Shown here: one piece after another, positions 28,339 to 37,136 of the stretch
Layout of the letters: every line of letters begins with the position of its first letter
How positions within the stretch are numbered: position 1 is the stretch's first letter
DNA from: Desulfuromonas sp.
GTDB lineage: Bacteria > Desulfobacterota > Desulfuromonadia > Desulfuromonadales > Geopsychrobacteraceae
Length of the DNA stretch: 39,129 bases
NCBI GenBank assembly: GCA_002869695.1
Contig: PKUD01000109.1
Location: forward strand, 207 to 39,335
Direction: 5' to 3'
Program-made: the position numbers and the translations under genes
Notes under the pieces: model-generated
What the model was told of the DNA's origin: nothing
What the model saw: the letters and a program-made list of their open reading frames with translations, nothing else
Databases searched by the model: none

Positions 28339-29361
28339 GTGATTATTGTCATGCAAAAAGGAGCCAGTGCCGAGGCACTGGCAGAAGTTGAAAGAAGGGT
28401 TGTTGAGTTGGGTTACCAGCCCCATGTGATCCATGGGGAGACCCGCAATGTTGTCGGCGCGGTTGGCGATGAGCGTGGCAAGGAAGTCTTGCAGACGCTT
28501 GAAGTTCTGCCTGGTGTTGAGCGGGTGGTGCCGATTCTGAAGCCCTACAAGCTGGCCAGCCGCGAGGTTCAGCCTGAGACCAGCGAGGTCGAGATCGTGC
28601 CGGGTCTGGTGATCGGCGGCCAGGAGTTTATCGTTGTCGGCGGCCCCTGCTCGGTGGAGAGCCAGGAGCAGATCAACGAGTCGGCGGTGGCGGTCAAGTC
28701 GGCCGGGGCTCGACTGTTGCGCGGCGGTGCGTTCAAGCCGCGGACCAGCCCCTATTCATTCCAGGGAATGGAGGAGGATGGCCTCAAGCTGCTGGCGGAG
28801 GCCCGGGCACTGACCGGGTTGCCGATCGTCACCGAGGTGGTCAACCCACGTGATGTGGAGCTGGTTGCCAAGTATGCGGATGTCATGCAGGTCGGTGCCC
28901 GGAATACCCAGAACTTTGCACTGCTGAAGATGCTGGGTCAGCTTGATAAACCGATTCTTCTCAAGCGCGGAATGGCGACGACGATTCAGGAATTTCTGAT
29001 GAGCGCGGAGTATATTCTCGCCGAGGGGAACCGGCGTGTGATCCTTTGCGAACGGGGCATCCGGACATTCGAAACCGCGACGCGCAATACACTGGACATC
29101 TCCGCGGTTCCGGTCCTCAAGCAGCAGACTCACCTGCCGGTGATGATTGACCCGTCGCATGCCACCGGACATGCTCATCTGGTTCCGCCGATGTGTTATG
29201 CTGCCGCTGCCGCTGGAGCTGACGGGCTGCTGGTTGAGGTCCATCCCTGCCCTGAAGAGGCTGCCAGTGATGGGCCCCAGTCGTTGCGACCGGCCGATTT
29301 CGCGGCCATGATGAAGAAACTCAAGTTGTTCGTGGACGCAGCCGGGCGGAGCCTGGGTTAA
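28339..29361 (+). CDS. aroF: 3-deoxy-7-phosphoheptulonate (DAHP) synthase
   Basis: Condenses phosphoenolpyruvate and erythrose-4-phosphate to DAHP, the first step of the shikimate pathway. Length of 340 residues fits the class with an N-terminal ferredoxin-like regulatory domain ([20 protein letters not shown] to about residue 70) followed by the catalytic barrel: [61 protein letters not shown], and the late DPSHATGH with the metal-binding histidine. The start is GTG 28339 with AAGGGAG 8 bases upstream; a start further upstream would lie inside the terminators. Expression is probably set by the Phe leader at 28085, and the regulatory domain may add feedback control. Confidence 0.95.
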   Translation: MIIVMQKGASAEALAEVERRVVELGYQPHVIHGETRNVVGAVGDERGKEVLQTLEVLPGVERVVPILKPYKLASREVQPETSEVEIVPGLVIGGQEFIVVGGPCSVESQEQINESAVAVKSAGARLLRGGAFKPRTSPYSFQGMEEDGLKLLAEARALTGLPIVTEVVNPRDVELVAKYADVMQVGARNTQNFALLKMLGQLDKPILLKRGMATTIQEFLMSAEYILAEGNRRVILCERGIRTFETATRNTLDISAVPVLKQQTHLPVMIDPSHATGHAHLVPPMCYAAAAAGADGLLVEVHPCPEEAASDGPQSLRPADFAAMMKKLKLFVDAAGRSLG

Positions 29362-29395
29362 CTTCCGTTTGGCTTGACAGGTGGAGCAGACGCAT

Positions 29396-29707
29396 ATGTT
29401 TTTTATTCCTTTGACGCAGATCGAAAGTGTTGAGCTGGTCATTCACAGCCTCAAGGCTGCCGCCGGAGAGGCCGATTGCCGGAGCTGCCCGGCGAGCAAG
29501 GTGTGCACCAAGCAGTGTCTGGCCATTGCCCGGGCAATTGAGCAGATGTTCGGCGAAGGGACGTTGCCGGGGGCTGATGATGCGGAGGCGCTGCTGGCCG
29601 CGGAGCTTACCCGGGAAAAACAGTCCGATGGGACGGAACAGGTCCCGGAGGGGAAGGCCGTGGAGAAGTCACATTTGCGTTTGGTCAAGTCGCAACCGGC
29701 AGATTGA
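29396..29707 (+). CDS. Small Cys-motif protein of unknown function
   Basis: Predicted 103-residue soluble protein. I do not recognise the family. The N-terminal half is a short helix (SVELVIHSLKAAAGEADC) running into a Cys cluster CRSCPASKVCTKQC, i.e. C-x2-C-x5-C-x3-C, followed by another helix (AIARAIEQMF). The second half is acidic and probably disordered until a short basic C terminus (SHLRLVKS). Four cysteines in 14 residues suggest a zinc or iron-sulfur site. Start ATG 29396 is preferred; a GTG at 29381 would add five residues. It lies 34 bp behind aroF, so it is probably cotranscribed. Confidence 0.6.
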   Translation: MFFIPLTQIESVELVIHSLKAAAGEADCRSCPASKVCTKQCLAIARAIEQMFGEGTLPGADDAEALLAAELTREKQSDGTEQVPEGKAVEKSHLRLVKSQPAD

Positions 29708-29795
29708 CAGTAGTCCGGGAACATTGTAGAAACATGCTTTGTTGTATACGGGAACTGTGAATGTTATTTATTCCATTTGTCACGAGGAGCAGGTG

Positions 29796-30965
29796 ATGTA
29801 CAAAATCATGACGCGGAACCAGATTTCGATCAAGGGATTGGAAAAGTTTCCCCTGGGGAAATACGAGGTAGCCAGTGAGATCAGTCATCCTGACGCAATT
29901 ATGCTGCGTAGCCACAAGCTGGCGCCAGAAGAGATAGCGCCAACGGTGCAGGCGATCGGCCGGGCCGGGGCCGGGGTGAATAACATCCCGGTGGAGACGT
30001 GCACGGATCGCGGGATTGTCGTCTTCAACGCGCCCGGAGCAAATGCCAACGCGGTTAAGGAGCTGGTTATCGCCGGCCTGATGCTGGCCTCGAGGGATAT
30101 CCTGGGGGGCATCGACTTTGCCAAGAGGTTGCCTGCGACGATGGACGCGGCGGCCATGAGCAAAGAGGTTGAGGCGGCCAAGAAGGACTATGCCGGGACC
30201 GAACTTGCGGGTAAAACTCTCGGTATCGTCGGGCTGGGGGCGATCGGCTCGCTGGTTGCTGAAACCGCACTGATTCTGGGCATGAAGGTTATCGGCTATG
30301 ATCCCGCCCTGTCGGTGGATGCGGCCTGGCGGTTGTCGCGGGATATCGAGCGGATGGAAAACATGCAAAGCCTGCTGTCGAAGTCCGATTTCGTCACATT
30401 ACATCTGCCGGTCATGGAGGCGACCCGGAACCTGATTAACCAGGACATGGTCGACAGCTTCAAGCCGGGAGCCTGCCTGCTGAACTTCTCCCGGGAAAAG
30501 CTGGTCGATACGCAAGCGGTGCTCAGCGGCCTGGAGGGCGGGAAACTGGCCAAGTATATCTCCGATTTCCCGGTGCCTGAGCTGCAGGGTCGCGCTGACG
30601 TGATCCAGATTCCTCATCTGGGCGCCAGTACCGAAGAGGCGGAAGAGAATTGCGCCATCATGATTGCTAATCAGTTGATCGATTTTATTGAAAACGGCAA
30701 TATCAAAAACTCGGTGAACTTTCCCAATACCACTCTGGAGCGTTCCGGGCCGTACCGCATTGCTATCTGTAACAAGAATGTGCCGAAGATGCTTGGGCAA
30801 ATCCTTTCCGTTCTGGCTGATCGTGATCAGAATGTCGCCGACATGATCAACAAGAGCCGCGGCGAGATTGCCTATAACCTGATTGATGTAGAGCGTGAGC
30901 CGGCAGTCGATCTGAAAGAGGTTCTGGAGGCGATCGACGGGGTCATCAACGTGCGAATTTTTTAG
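29796..30965 (+). CDS. D-3-phosphoglycerate dehydrogenase-like protein, short form
   Basis: NAD-dependent 2-hydroxyacid dehydrogenase with a C-terminal ACT domain, 389 residues. The start at 29796 follows GAGGAGCAGGTG directly. Motifs: GRAGAGVNNIPVE, the Rossmann GLGAIGSLVAETALILGMKVIGYDP, LNFSREKLVD with the catalytic Arg in a changed setting, DFPVPE, and IPHLGASTEEAEENCA with the catalytic His. The usual N-C-A-R-G-G segment is N-F-S-R-E-K here. The ACT domain (YRIAICNKNVPKMLGQILSVLADRDQNVADM) is typical of SerA. It is placed 26 bp before serC, so a role in serine synthesis is likely, but a different 2-hydroxyacid substrate is possible because a full-length SerA is encoded nearby. Confidence 0.85.
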   Translation: MYKIMTRNQISIKGLEKFPLGKYEVASEISHPDAIMLRSHKLAPEEIAPTVQAIGRAGAGVNNIPVETCTDRGIVVFNAPGANANAVKELVIAGLMLASRDILGGIDFAKRLPATMDAAAMSKEVEAAKKDYAGTELAGKTLGIVGLGAIGSLVAETALILGMKVIGYDPALSVDAAWRLSRDIERMENMQSLLSKSDFVTLHLPVMEATRNLINQDMVDSFKPGACLLNFSREKLVDTQAVLSGLEGGKLAKYISDFPVPELQGRADVIQIPHLGASTEEAEENCAIMIANQLIDFIENGNIKNSVNFPNTTLERSGPYRIAICNKNVPKMLGQILSVLADRDQNVADMINKSRGEIAYNLIDVEREPAVDLKEVLEAIDGVINVRIF

Positions 30966-30991
30966 AAACATATGTCATGGGAGGACAACCA

Positions 30992-32080
30992 ATGAGCAAG
31001 GTCTATAATTTTGGGGCCGGGCCGGCAATGCTGCCGGAACCGGTGATGGAGAAAATTCAACAGGAATGGCTCGACTATCAGGGGATGGGCGTTTCGGTGA
31101 TCGAAATCAGCCATCGCGCCAAGGAGTTTGTGGCCATTCTCGAAGATGCGCAGGCACTGTTCCGTGAGCTGAGTGGTGTGCCGGACAACTACAGGATTTT
31201 ATTTATTCACGGTGGGGCGCGGATGCAGTTTTCCGCTCTGCCGCTCAACCTTGCGGGTCGTAAGTCAGGCAAGAGATGTCTCTACTTCGAGACCGGTAAC
31301 TTTGCCAAGCTGGCTTCGAAGGATGCCAAGGAGTTCTGCAACGTCGAGATCGCGGCCAGCAGCGCCGAGACCAACTATGACCGGATTCCCGAGTACGACC
31401 CGGCGATCTTTACCGACGATGTTTCCTATGTCCATATCACCGGCAACAACACCATCTACGGGACCCGCTGGAACCAGTTCCCGGAGACCGGCGATGTGCC
31501 GCTGGTTGCCGATATGACCTCGGAAATCCTGTCCCGGCAGATCGATTATTCCAAATTCGGGGTTATCTACGCCGGGATGCAGAAGAACCTCGGGCCCTCC
31601 GGAATGGCAATGGTCATTATCCGTGAAGACCTGCTCGGTCATGCCGATGCGAAGACGCCGATCCTGCTGGATTACACCGCAGCGAATAAGGACAACTCGT
31701 TGACCAATACCACCAACACCTTTGCGGTTTACACCACCAAGCTGGTCCTCGAATGGTTGAAGGGGCAGGGTGGTGTTGCGGCGATCGAGAAACGCAACGA
31801 GGCGAAGTCGGCCAAACTGTACGCTGTGATCGACGCTTCCGATTACTATCGTGGTGTGGCTCATCCGGAACATCGTTCGATCATGAACGTCAGCTTCAAT
31901 CTGCCCAGCGAGGAGTTGGAGGCCAAGTTTCTCAAGGAGGCAGGGGCGGCAGGACTGTATGCTCTCAAGGGCCATCGCAATGTCGGTGGCATCCGTGCGT
32001 CGATCTACAACCCGATGCCGATGGCTGGGGTTGATGCTCTGGCGACATTTATGCAGGAGTTTGAAAAGAATAACAGCTAG
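30992..32080 (+). CDS. serC: Phosphoserine aminotransferase
   Basis: Converts 3-phosphohydroxypyruvate and glutamate to phosphoserine and 2-oxoglutarate. 362 residues, normal length. The N terminus is YNFGAGPAMLPEPVMEKIQQ, a SerC signature; the internal FIHGGARMQFSALPLNL and the PLP lysine in YAGMQKNLGPSGMAMVI are present, as are TNTTNTFAVYTTKLVLEWL and the C-terminal GLYALKGHRNVGGIRASIYN. The start is ATG 30992 with GGGAGGA 6 bases upstream. It forms a two-gene unit with the preceding short SerA. Confidence 0.97.
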   Translation: MSKVYNFGAGPAMLPEPVMEKIQQEWLDYQGMGVSVIEISHRAKEFVAILEDAQALFRELSGVPDNYRILFIHGGARMQFSALPLNLAGRKSGKRCLYFETGNFAKLASKDAKEFCNVEIAASSAETNYDRIPEYDPAIFTDDVSYVHITGNNTIYGTRWNQFPETGDVPLVADMTSEILSRQIDYSKFGVIYAGMQKNLGPSGMAMVIIREDLLGHADAKTPILLDYTAANKDNSLTNTTNTFAVYTTKLVLEWLKGQGGVAAIEKRNEAKSAKLYAVIDASDYYRGVAHPEHRSIMNVSFNLPSEELEAKFLKEAGAAGLYALKGHRNVGGIRASIYNPMPMAGVDALATFMQEFEKNNS

Positions 32081-32114
32081 GCCGGCTGGCTGTTTGTGCC
32101 GCAGAGAACCAATA

Positions 32115-32152
32115 AAGCCCTGAAAATCATCGATTTTCAGGGCTTGTCTCTT
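32115..32152 (+). terminator. Terminator after serC
   Basis: A perfect 14-bp stem (32115-32128 with 32132-32145) with a three-base loop ATC, then GTCTCTTT. It also faces the 3' end of the converging PilZ gene. Confidence 0.8.
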
Positions 32153-32175
32153 TGGATCGATCCGCAGTGGTCGGG

Positions 32176-32547
32176 TTAGTGAATTGGTGACACGGTGTAC
32201 TGCTTGATATACAGGTCTAGTTGCTCCTGCTGTTCGCTGGACAGTCCGGTGAACGCGAGACAGTTCCTGCGGATATCAGTCAGATCGCTGCCGGTCCAGC
32301 AGTCTCCGACGCTGGTGACAGGAACGTTTTTGATGCAGAGGTCGTCATTGTAGTAGAGGTCCAGTTGGGTGATCTGTTGTCCCTCCATCTTTTCGCCCAG
32401 GTAGCGAAAGGCCAGACCTCCCTTGCTGATATCGATAATATGGTACGGCATGCCGACCGGTGCTGAGGAGACCATGGCAAGTGCGCGGTCTCTCGCCTGG
32501 TAGCGAGGATGGGTTCTTCTTCGGTTGCTCTGTAGCTTGCTTTCCAT
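32176..32547 (-). CDS. PilZ-domain protein
   Basis: Single PilZ domain of 123 residues. The c-di-GMP motifs are present: R-R-R-T-H-P-R at residues 9-15 (RxxxR) and D-I-S-K-G-G-L (D/NxSxxG) near residue 39. Such proteins bind cyclic di-GMP and act on motility, pili or exopolysaccharide. AGGAG stands 8 bases before the ATG. Nothing in the sequence names the target. Confidence 0.85.
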   Translation of the reverse strand: MESKLQSNRRRTHPRYQARDRALAMVSSAPVGMPYHIIDISKGGLAFRYLGEKMEGQQITQLDLYYNDDLCIKNVPVTSVGDCWTGSDLTDIRRNCLAFTGLSSEQQEQLDLYIKQYTVSPIH

Positions 32548-32850
32548 CTAGAACACTCCTGAACAAAGAGGATATCGGTATCCTCCCCCCGCTCTGGAAT
32601 TCTTGCAAAAAACAGGCCTTGATGATGCCTGACAGCACAAGGTGGCTCAGATTTCTTGCAGAAGAGTCTCCGGGGGTACAAAAGCCCTCTATTCTAAAAG
32701 AATTTTTAAGAGTATAAAAAAGAACCGGGTGACGGTTGGCGGAGACCGTTGACTTCCTGAACGTCGGCTTTTTAACAAGGTGTCGAATTTTTTTACACTT
32801 TTCACGCCGTCGCTCCTCGTGATTGTCGCAAATTTTCAACAAGGCGGGAC
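32548..32850. other. Intergenic region between PilZ and VanZ-like genes
   Basis: 303 bp between divergent genes. AT-rich centre (32690-32720) and a hairpin ACGGT-N8-ACCGT near 32730-32750 followed by TTGACT. I see no gene and no match to known c-di-GMP riboswitch cores. Confidence 0.4.
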
Positions 32851-33786
32851 ATGGATCAATTTCAAACTTATCACTGGAAAGTCCGGTTTCTGGTCGCCGT
32901 CGCCCTGGTCTGCCTGGTGTTGCTGTTTGTCGGGGGGCCCGTATTTTCTCAACGGTCTCATGCATATCTCTGGGGGCTTGGCCATCTGCTCTGCTTCGCT
33001 GCCTGGAGTGCTCTACTGGGCGTGTGGCGACGCGATTGGACCTACCGGCGCCTCTTTTGGGTTGTCATCGGGGCGACCCTTGGTGGCAGCCTGGTTATCG
33101 AGCTGCTGCAGACAATGGTCGGGCGCTATTTCAGCCTTGTCGATATGTTCAACAATGTGGTCGGCAGCCTGCTGACCCTGGCTTTTTTCTCTTCGCAACG
33201 CCTCGTTTTGCCGCTGTTGCGCCGGCGGCTGATGCAGGGGATCGCATTGCTGTTGCTGCTGGTCAGCTGCTTTCCTCTGGGACGGGTGCTGCTGGATGAA
33301 TATAAGGCCCGGCAAGCGCTGCCGGTGCTGGCGGATTTTGAATCTCCCAGCGAACTGGAGCGCTGGGGGGGCGCAGATATTTCGTTATCGGGAGATGTTG
33401 TGTCCCATGGCCGCTTTTCGCTCAAGGCGGTCCTGACGACAGATCATTACTCCGGCATCAGTTTCAAGTTTTTCCCCCGCGACTGGCGCGGCTACAGGGG
33501 CCTTTCCTTCGATCTTTACAACCCCTCTGCAGACCCTCTGCGCGTCACATGCAGAATCCATGACCGTCTTCATTCGGCCAACGACAATGCCTACAGCGAC
33601 CGTTTCAACCGCAGTTACCTGCTGCCACCCGGATGGACAACCATCGATCTCGACCTGGAGCAGGTTGCCCGGGCTCCACAAACCCGGACCCTCGAACTCA
33701 GCCAGATCGACGGCTTGGGACTTTTCGTGACCCAGCAGCCGGTCAGTAAAATTCTCTATCTGGATTATCTCCGCCTACGTCGATAG
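32851..33786 (+). CDS. VanZ-like membrane protein with C-terminal carbohydrate-binding-like domain
   Basis: 311 residues. The N-terminal part has four to five hydrophobic helices in the VanZ-like pattern (HAYLWGLGHLLCFAAWSALL and GGSLVIELLQTMVGRYFSLVDMFNNVVGS with the conserved acidic residues and the helix end). After a final membrane helix (MQGIALLLLLVSCFPLGRVL) the last 150 residues look extracellular: LADFESPSELERWGG, HGRFSLKAVLTTDHYSGISF and W-R-G-Y-R-G-L-S-F-D-L-Y-N-P, the pattern of beta-sandwich CBM/CIA30-like domains. Function unknown; a cell-surface role is inferred. AAGGCGGG precedes the ATG, and serA follows after 89 bp with its own promoter. Confidence 0.75.
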   Translation: MDQFQTYHWKVRFLVAVALVCLVLLFVGGPVFSQRSHAYLWGLGHLLCFAAWSALLGVWRRDWTYRRLFWVVIGATLGGSLVIELLQTMVGRYFSLVDMFNNVVGSLLTLAFFSSQRLVLPLLRRRLMQGIALLLLLVSCFPLGRVLLDEYKARQALPVLADFESPSELERWGGADISLSGDVVSHGRFSLKAVLTTDHYSGISFKFFPRDWRGYRGLSFDLYNPSADPLRVTCRIHDRLHSANDNAYSDRFNRSYLLPPGWTTIDLDLEQVARAPQTRTLELSQIDGLGLFVTQQPVSKILYLDYLRLRR

Positions 33787-33805
33787 GTCCGCGACGTATA
33801 CTGGA

Positions 33806-33834
33806 TTGACAGTCACCTGAGGATGGGCATAAAA
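33806..33834 (+). promoter_or_regulatory. Predicted serA promoter
   Basis: Consensus TTGACA (33806-33811), then CATAAA after 16 bp or ATAAAA after 17 bp, 45 bp before the serA start. Confidence 0.6.
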
Positions 33835-33875
33835 TCCCCCTTTTCGACAGCGAGAACCCTTTTAAGGATATCAGC

Positions 33876-35465
33876 ATGAAAGTATTGATTACGGATGAAA
33901 TTTCGAAAAGTGGCCTGTTGCCGATCATTGACGACCCGAGGATCCAGGTCGATTTCAAGGTCGGCCTGCCGGTGGAGGAGCTGCATCGGGTGATTGGTGA
34001 TTACCAGGCGATTGTCACCAGGAGTATGACCCAGGTCGATCAGGCGCTGCTCGAGAAGGCCACTAACCTCAAGATTGTTGCCCGGGCCGGGGTAGGTATC
34101 GACAATGTCGATGTGGATGCGGCCAGCAGCCGCGGAATTATTGTCGTCAATGCACCGTACGGCAATGTCAACTCGGCCGCCGAGCACACCATGGCGATAC
34201 TGCTCTCCTATTGCCGCAATGTGCCGCCGGCCAACGCCAGCCTCAAGGGTGGCAACTGGCAGCGGGCCCCGTTTACCGGGCACGAGCTGAAAGACAAGAC
34301 TGTCGGGGTGATCGGTCTCGGCAAGGTCGGCGGGCGGGTTGCCCTGCGCTGCAGGGCCTTCGAGGCCAAGGTGATCTGCTGCGACCCCTATATCTCGGAA
34401 AAGCGGGCCGAAGATTTCGGGGTCAAGCTGGTGTCGCTGGAAGATATCATCCGTTTCTCGGATATCATCACCGTTCACACCCCGCTCAACGATGAAACCC
34501 GCAATCTGATAAATGCCGAACATTTTTCCGGGATGCAGGATGGAGTGTTTATCGTCAACTGCGCCCGCGGCGGAATCATCAACGAGCAGGCGATGCTTGA
34601 CGCTCTGGAGAGCGGCAAGTGCGGTGGCGCAGCCTTCGATGTCTGGAGCGAAGAGCCGCCGAAAAGCGATCTGCTGAAAAAGCTGATCGGCCATCCGAAA
34701 ATGCTGGTGACCCCGCACCTGGGTGCCAATACCTTCGAGGCCCAAAAGAACGTCGCCGTCGATGTCAGCAAGGAGATTGTCAATTATGTCGATGGCCGGC
34801 CGTTGTCGAATGCGGTGAACGTGCCCCGTTTCGACCCCGAACTGATGGAGCAGATGAAGCCCTACATGAAGCTGATATCAATCATCGGCGACTTCATCTC
34901 GCAGTTGGCTCCGCCCAACCCGAACAAGATCACGTTCACCTATAACGGGAAGCTGGCCCGCTTCGACTGTGCGCCACTGAGTGTCTGCGGTCTGGCTGCG
35001 CTGCTCAACCACTGCACCGACCAGGAGATCAACATGGTCAATGCCGGGATGGTGGCCCGGCAGATGGGGATTGCCGTTGAGGAGGTCCGTTCGGTCGATA
35101 CCGACTCCTTCTCCAATCTGATCACCCTCACCCTGGAAAGCCCGGAAGGGAAACGGACCATCGCCGGCACCCTGTTTGAGGGGATCCCCAAGATTGTCAG
35201 GATGCGCCACTTCGATATCGATTTCCGCCCGGAGGAGCATATGCTGGTGATGAATTATGCTGATCGACCGGGTTCGATCGGCAAGATCGGTACGATTCTC
35301 GGCGATGCCGGGGTCAATATCGGCAACATGAACCTCGGTCGCCGGCAAAAGGCCGGAGAGGCGATGGTCGTGCTCTCGGTCGATTCGCCGGTGAATGAAG
35401 AGACGCTGCAGAAGGTCGCCGCAGCAGTTGACGCCCGTTTTGTCCGGGCGGTGCATATCCGCTAG
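33876..35465 (+). CDS. serA: D-3-phosphoglycerate dehydrogenase, full length
   Basis: First enzyme of serine synthesis, 529 residues, the long type with an intervening domain and a C-terminal ACT domain. Motifs: [16 protein letters not shown], the NAD site [18 protein letters not shown]-type [13 protein letters not shown] with the catalytic Arg, FDVWSEEPP with the catalytic Glu, and [19 protein letters not shown] with the catalytic His. The intervening domain is about 320-450, the ACT domain about 453-529 ([20 protein letters not shown]). The ACT domain is the usual site of serine feedback. AAGGAT is 8 bases upstream. It is separated from serC by PilZ and VanZ genes and has its own promoter and terminator. 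Confidence 0.96.
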   Translation: MKVLITDEISKSGLLPIIDDPRIQVDFKVGLPVEELHRVIGDYQAIVTRSMTQVDQALLEKATNLKIVARAGVGIDNVDVDAASSRGIIVVNAPYGNVNSAAEHTMAILLSYCRNVPPANASLKGGNWQRAPFTGHELKDKTVGVIGLGKVGGRVALRCRAFEAKVICCDPYISEKRAEDFGVKLVSLEDIIRFSDIITVHTPLNDETRNLINAEHFSGMQDGVFIVNCARGGIINEQAMLDALESGKCGGAAFDVWSEEPPKSDLLKKLIGHPKMLVTPHLGANTFEAQKNVAVDVSKEIVNYVDGRPLSNAVNVPRFDPELMEQMKPYMKLISIIGDFISQLAPPNPNKITFTYNGKLARFDCAPLSVCGLAALLNHCTDQEINMVNAGMVARQMGIAVEEVRSVDTDSFSNLITLTLESPEGKRTIAGTLFEGIPKIVRMRHFDIDFRPEEHMLVMNYADRPGSIGKIGTILGDAGVNIGNMNLGRRQKAGEAMVVLSVDSPVNEETLQKVAAAVDARFVRAVHIR

Positions 35466-35494
35466 GCTGGCAAAAGAAGCAAGGTAACGGAAAG

Positions 35495-35523
35495 GCGCGC
35501 TCCGCAGGGAGTGCGCTTTTTTT
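35495..35523 (+). terminator. Terminator after serA
   Basis: 9-bp stem (35495-35503 with 35508-35516, one G-T pair) around GCAG, then seven or more T. Confidence 0.9.
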
Positions 35524-35565
35524 ATTGTGAGTGTAGCCGGCCGCTGCCGGTCAGCGCATCCCTGG

Positions 35566-36399
35566 CTACTCGATAAACAACGGCAAATCGCAGGGCGGGA
35601 TGATGCCACGCTGTTGGGCCCGGCTGAACAGGGTCTCGATGGCGTTAACCCCCGCCTCGCCGAGGTCGACTGAGAACGGATTGACGTAGAGGTTGATGTG
35701 CTCATTGATGACCGAATCAGCCAGTTCCTGGGCGTGTTGGCGGATATAGCGTTTCGGCTGCTCCGGATGGTGCAGGGCATATTCAACACTGGCACGCAGG
35801 GCCGCATCTATCTGCTGAATGCATTCTACTCCAAGACTGCGCCGGGCCAGGATGCCGCCGAGCGGAATCGGGTGGCCGGTTTCGTCTTCCCACCATTGCC
35901 CCAGGTCCAATATGCTGACCAGCCCCTGTTGCCGATAGGTGAAACGTGATTCGTGAATGATGACCCCGGCATCGACGCTGCCGTCGGCTACGGCGGCCAT
36001 GATCCGGTGGAAGGGCATCTCGCGGACCTGGTCAAAACCCTCGCCGTAGAGCTGCAGCAGCAGGTTGGCTGTCGTCAGGCGACCGGGGATGGCGATGGTT
36101 TTGCCCCGCAATTTGTCCATCGACGTGGTGTTTCGGCTGACCAGCAGCGGGCCGCAGCCGCGGCCCAGGGCACCGCCGCTACGGAGCAGGGCATAGTTCT
36201 GACGCAGGTGGCCGAAGGCATGATAGGAGATTTTTGTCAGGTCCAGAACTCCGTCCAGCGCCAGCCGGTTGAGGGTTTCCACATCCTCCAGCTGTTCGCG
36301 GATCTGCACGCCATTGAGTTCGATTTTGCCGTGGATCAGCGCGTAAAAGATAAAGGTGTCGTTGGGGCAGGGGGAGTATCCCAGCGTCAGTTGTTGCAT
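35566..36399 (-). CDS. mqnD: 1,4-dihydroxy-6-naphthoate synthase
   Basis: Enzyme of the futalosine route to menaquinone, 277 residues. Periplasmic-binding-protein-like fold beginning with LTLGYSPCPNDTFIFYALIHG, the MqnD signature, then DLTKISYHAFGHL, GGALGRGCGPLLV, and GSVDAGVIIHESRFTY. ATG 36399 is chosen because it overlaps the 3' end of mqnB by 13 bases, with GGAG 8 bases upstream and the conserved N terminus. The overlap implies translational coupling. Menaquinone carries electrons to terminal reductases or cytochromes. Confidence 0.93.
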   Translation of the reverse strand: MQQLTLGYSPCPNDTFIFYALIHGKIELNGVQIREQLEDVETLNRLALDGVLDLTKISYHAFGHLRQNYALLRSGGALGRGCGPLLVSRNTTSMDKLRGKTIAIPGRLTTANLLLQLYGEGFDQVREMPFHRIMAAVADGSVDAGVIIHESRFTYRQQGLVSILDLGQWWEDETGHPIPLGGILARRSLGVECIQQIDAALRASVEYALHHPEQPKRYIRQHAQELADSVINEHINLYVNPFSVDLGEAGVNAIETLFSRAQQRGIIPPCDLPLFIE

Positions 36400-37124
36400 A
36401 AACAGGTCTCCAGCATGCTCCAGTTGTCCAATATCTGGGTCAGCCCCCATTGAGCGGTTGCTGATCCATGTTCGATGTCCCATTGAGCGGGATCGCGGCT
36501 GCCGGTGGGGTTGGAAATGCCGCGCAGCTCCAGAAACGGCACCTGATAACAGGCGCAGGCCTGGGCTGCGGACGCTCCCTCCATGGACTCGCAGATCCCC
36601 GCAGTGCGCTTTTCCAGTTCCGCGCTGAGCCGGGGGGTGCCGCTGCAGGTGCTGACGGTGACAAAGGGGCCACAGCGGAACTGTTTCGCGTCGGTTTTGG
36701 CAGCTCTTGCCAGAAGCTCGGAGGTTGCCTGCAGCAGCTCCGATTGTAGAAGGATGCGCTGGACCGGAGGCGGGGTGGCCGGGATTGCCATATTCTCCAG
36801 TGGCAGAAACCCCTCAGGGGTGATGGTGCCAAGATCGCCAAAAATTTCTTCCGAAGCGAGGGCCAGCGCACCGGTGTCCAGTCCGCTGCCCGGATAGCTG
36901 CCACCGCAGCCTACCATCAGGACTGCAGCGGGCCGGACTCGTTCCAGCGCTCTCGTCAGGCTGATCGCTGTACTGGCTGGCCCCATGCCGGTGTGAAGCA
37001 AGCATGTTTCATGTCCGGCAGCTGTTTGCCCCCGGTAACTCTGCTCGGCAGAGGCGGGATCCAGCTGCATCTGCTGGCGGAGAGCTCTGGTTTCCAGTGA
37101 AGTGGCGGCGATGAGCAGAAGCAT
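36387..37124 (-). CDS. mqnB: Futalosine hydrolase
   Basis: Nucleosidase that removes adenine or hypoxanthine in the futalosine pathway of menaquinone synthesis. 245 residues, of the MTA/SAH-nucleosidase fold: LIAATSLETRALRQQM, HTGMGPASTAISLTRALE, VGCGGSYPGSGLDTGALALA, and the purine-binding SMEGASAAQACACYQVPFLELRGISN with catalytic Asp/Glu region. GGGGA precedes the ATG. Second gene in a three-gene unit (37137-38240, mqnB, mqnD), separated from the first by 12 bp. Confidence 0.93.
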   Translation of the reverse strand: MLLLIAATSLETRALRQQMQLDPASAEQSYRGQTAAGHETCLLHTGMGPASTAISLTRALERVRPAAVLMVGCGGSYPGSGLDTGALALASEEIFGDLGTITPEGFLPLENMAIPATPPPVQRILLQSELLQATSELLARAAKTDAKQFRCGPFVTVSTCSGTPRLSAELEKRTAGICESMEGASAAQACACYQVPFLELRGISNPTGSRDPAQWDIEHGSATAQWGLTQILDNWSMLETCLCNN

Positions 37125-37136
37125 AGCGTCCCCGGC

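Noticed and set aside
32548-32850. Cyclic di-GMP riboswitch near the PilZ gene
   Set aside because: No GEMM-type core or tetraloop-receptor pattern was found on either strand in this gap.
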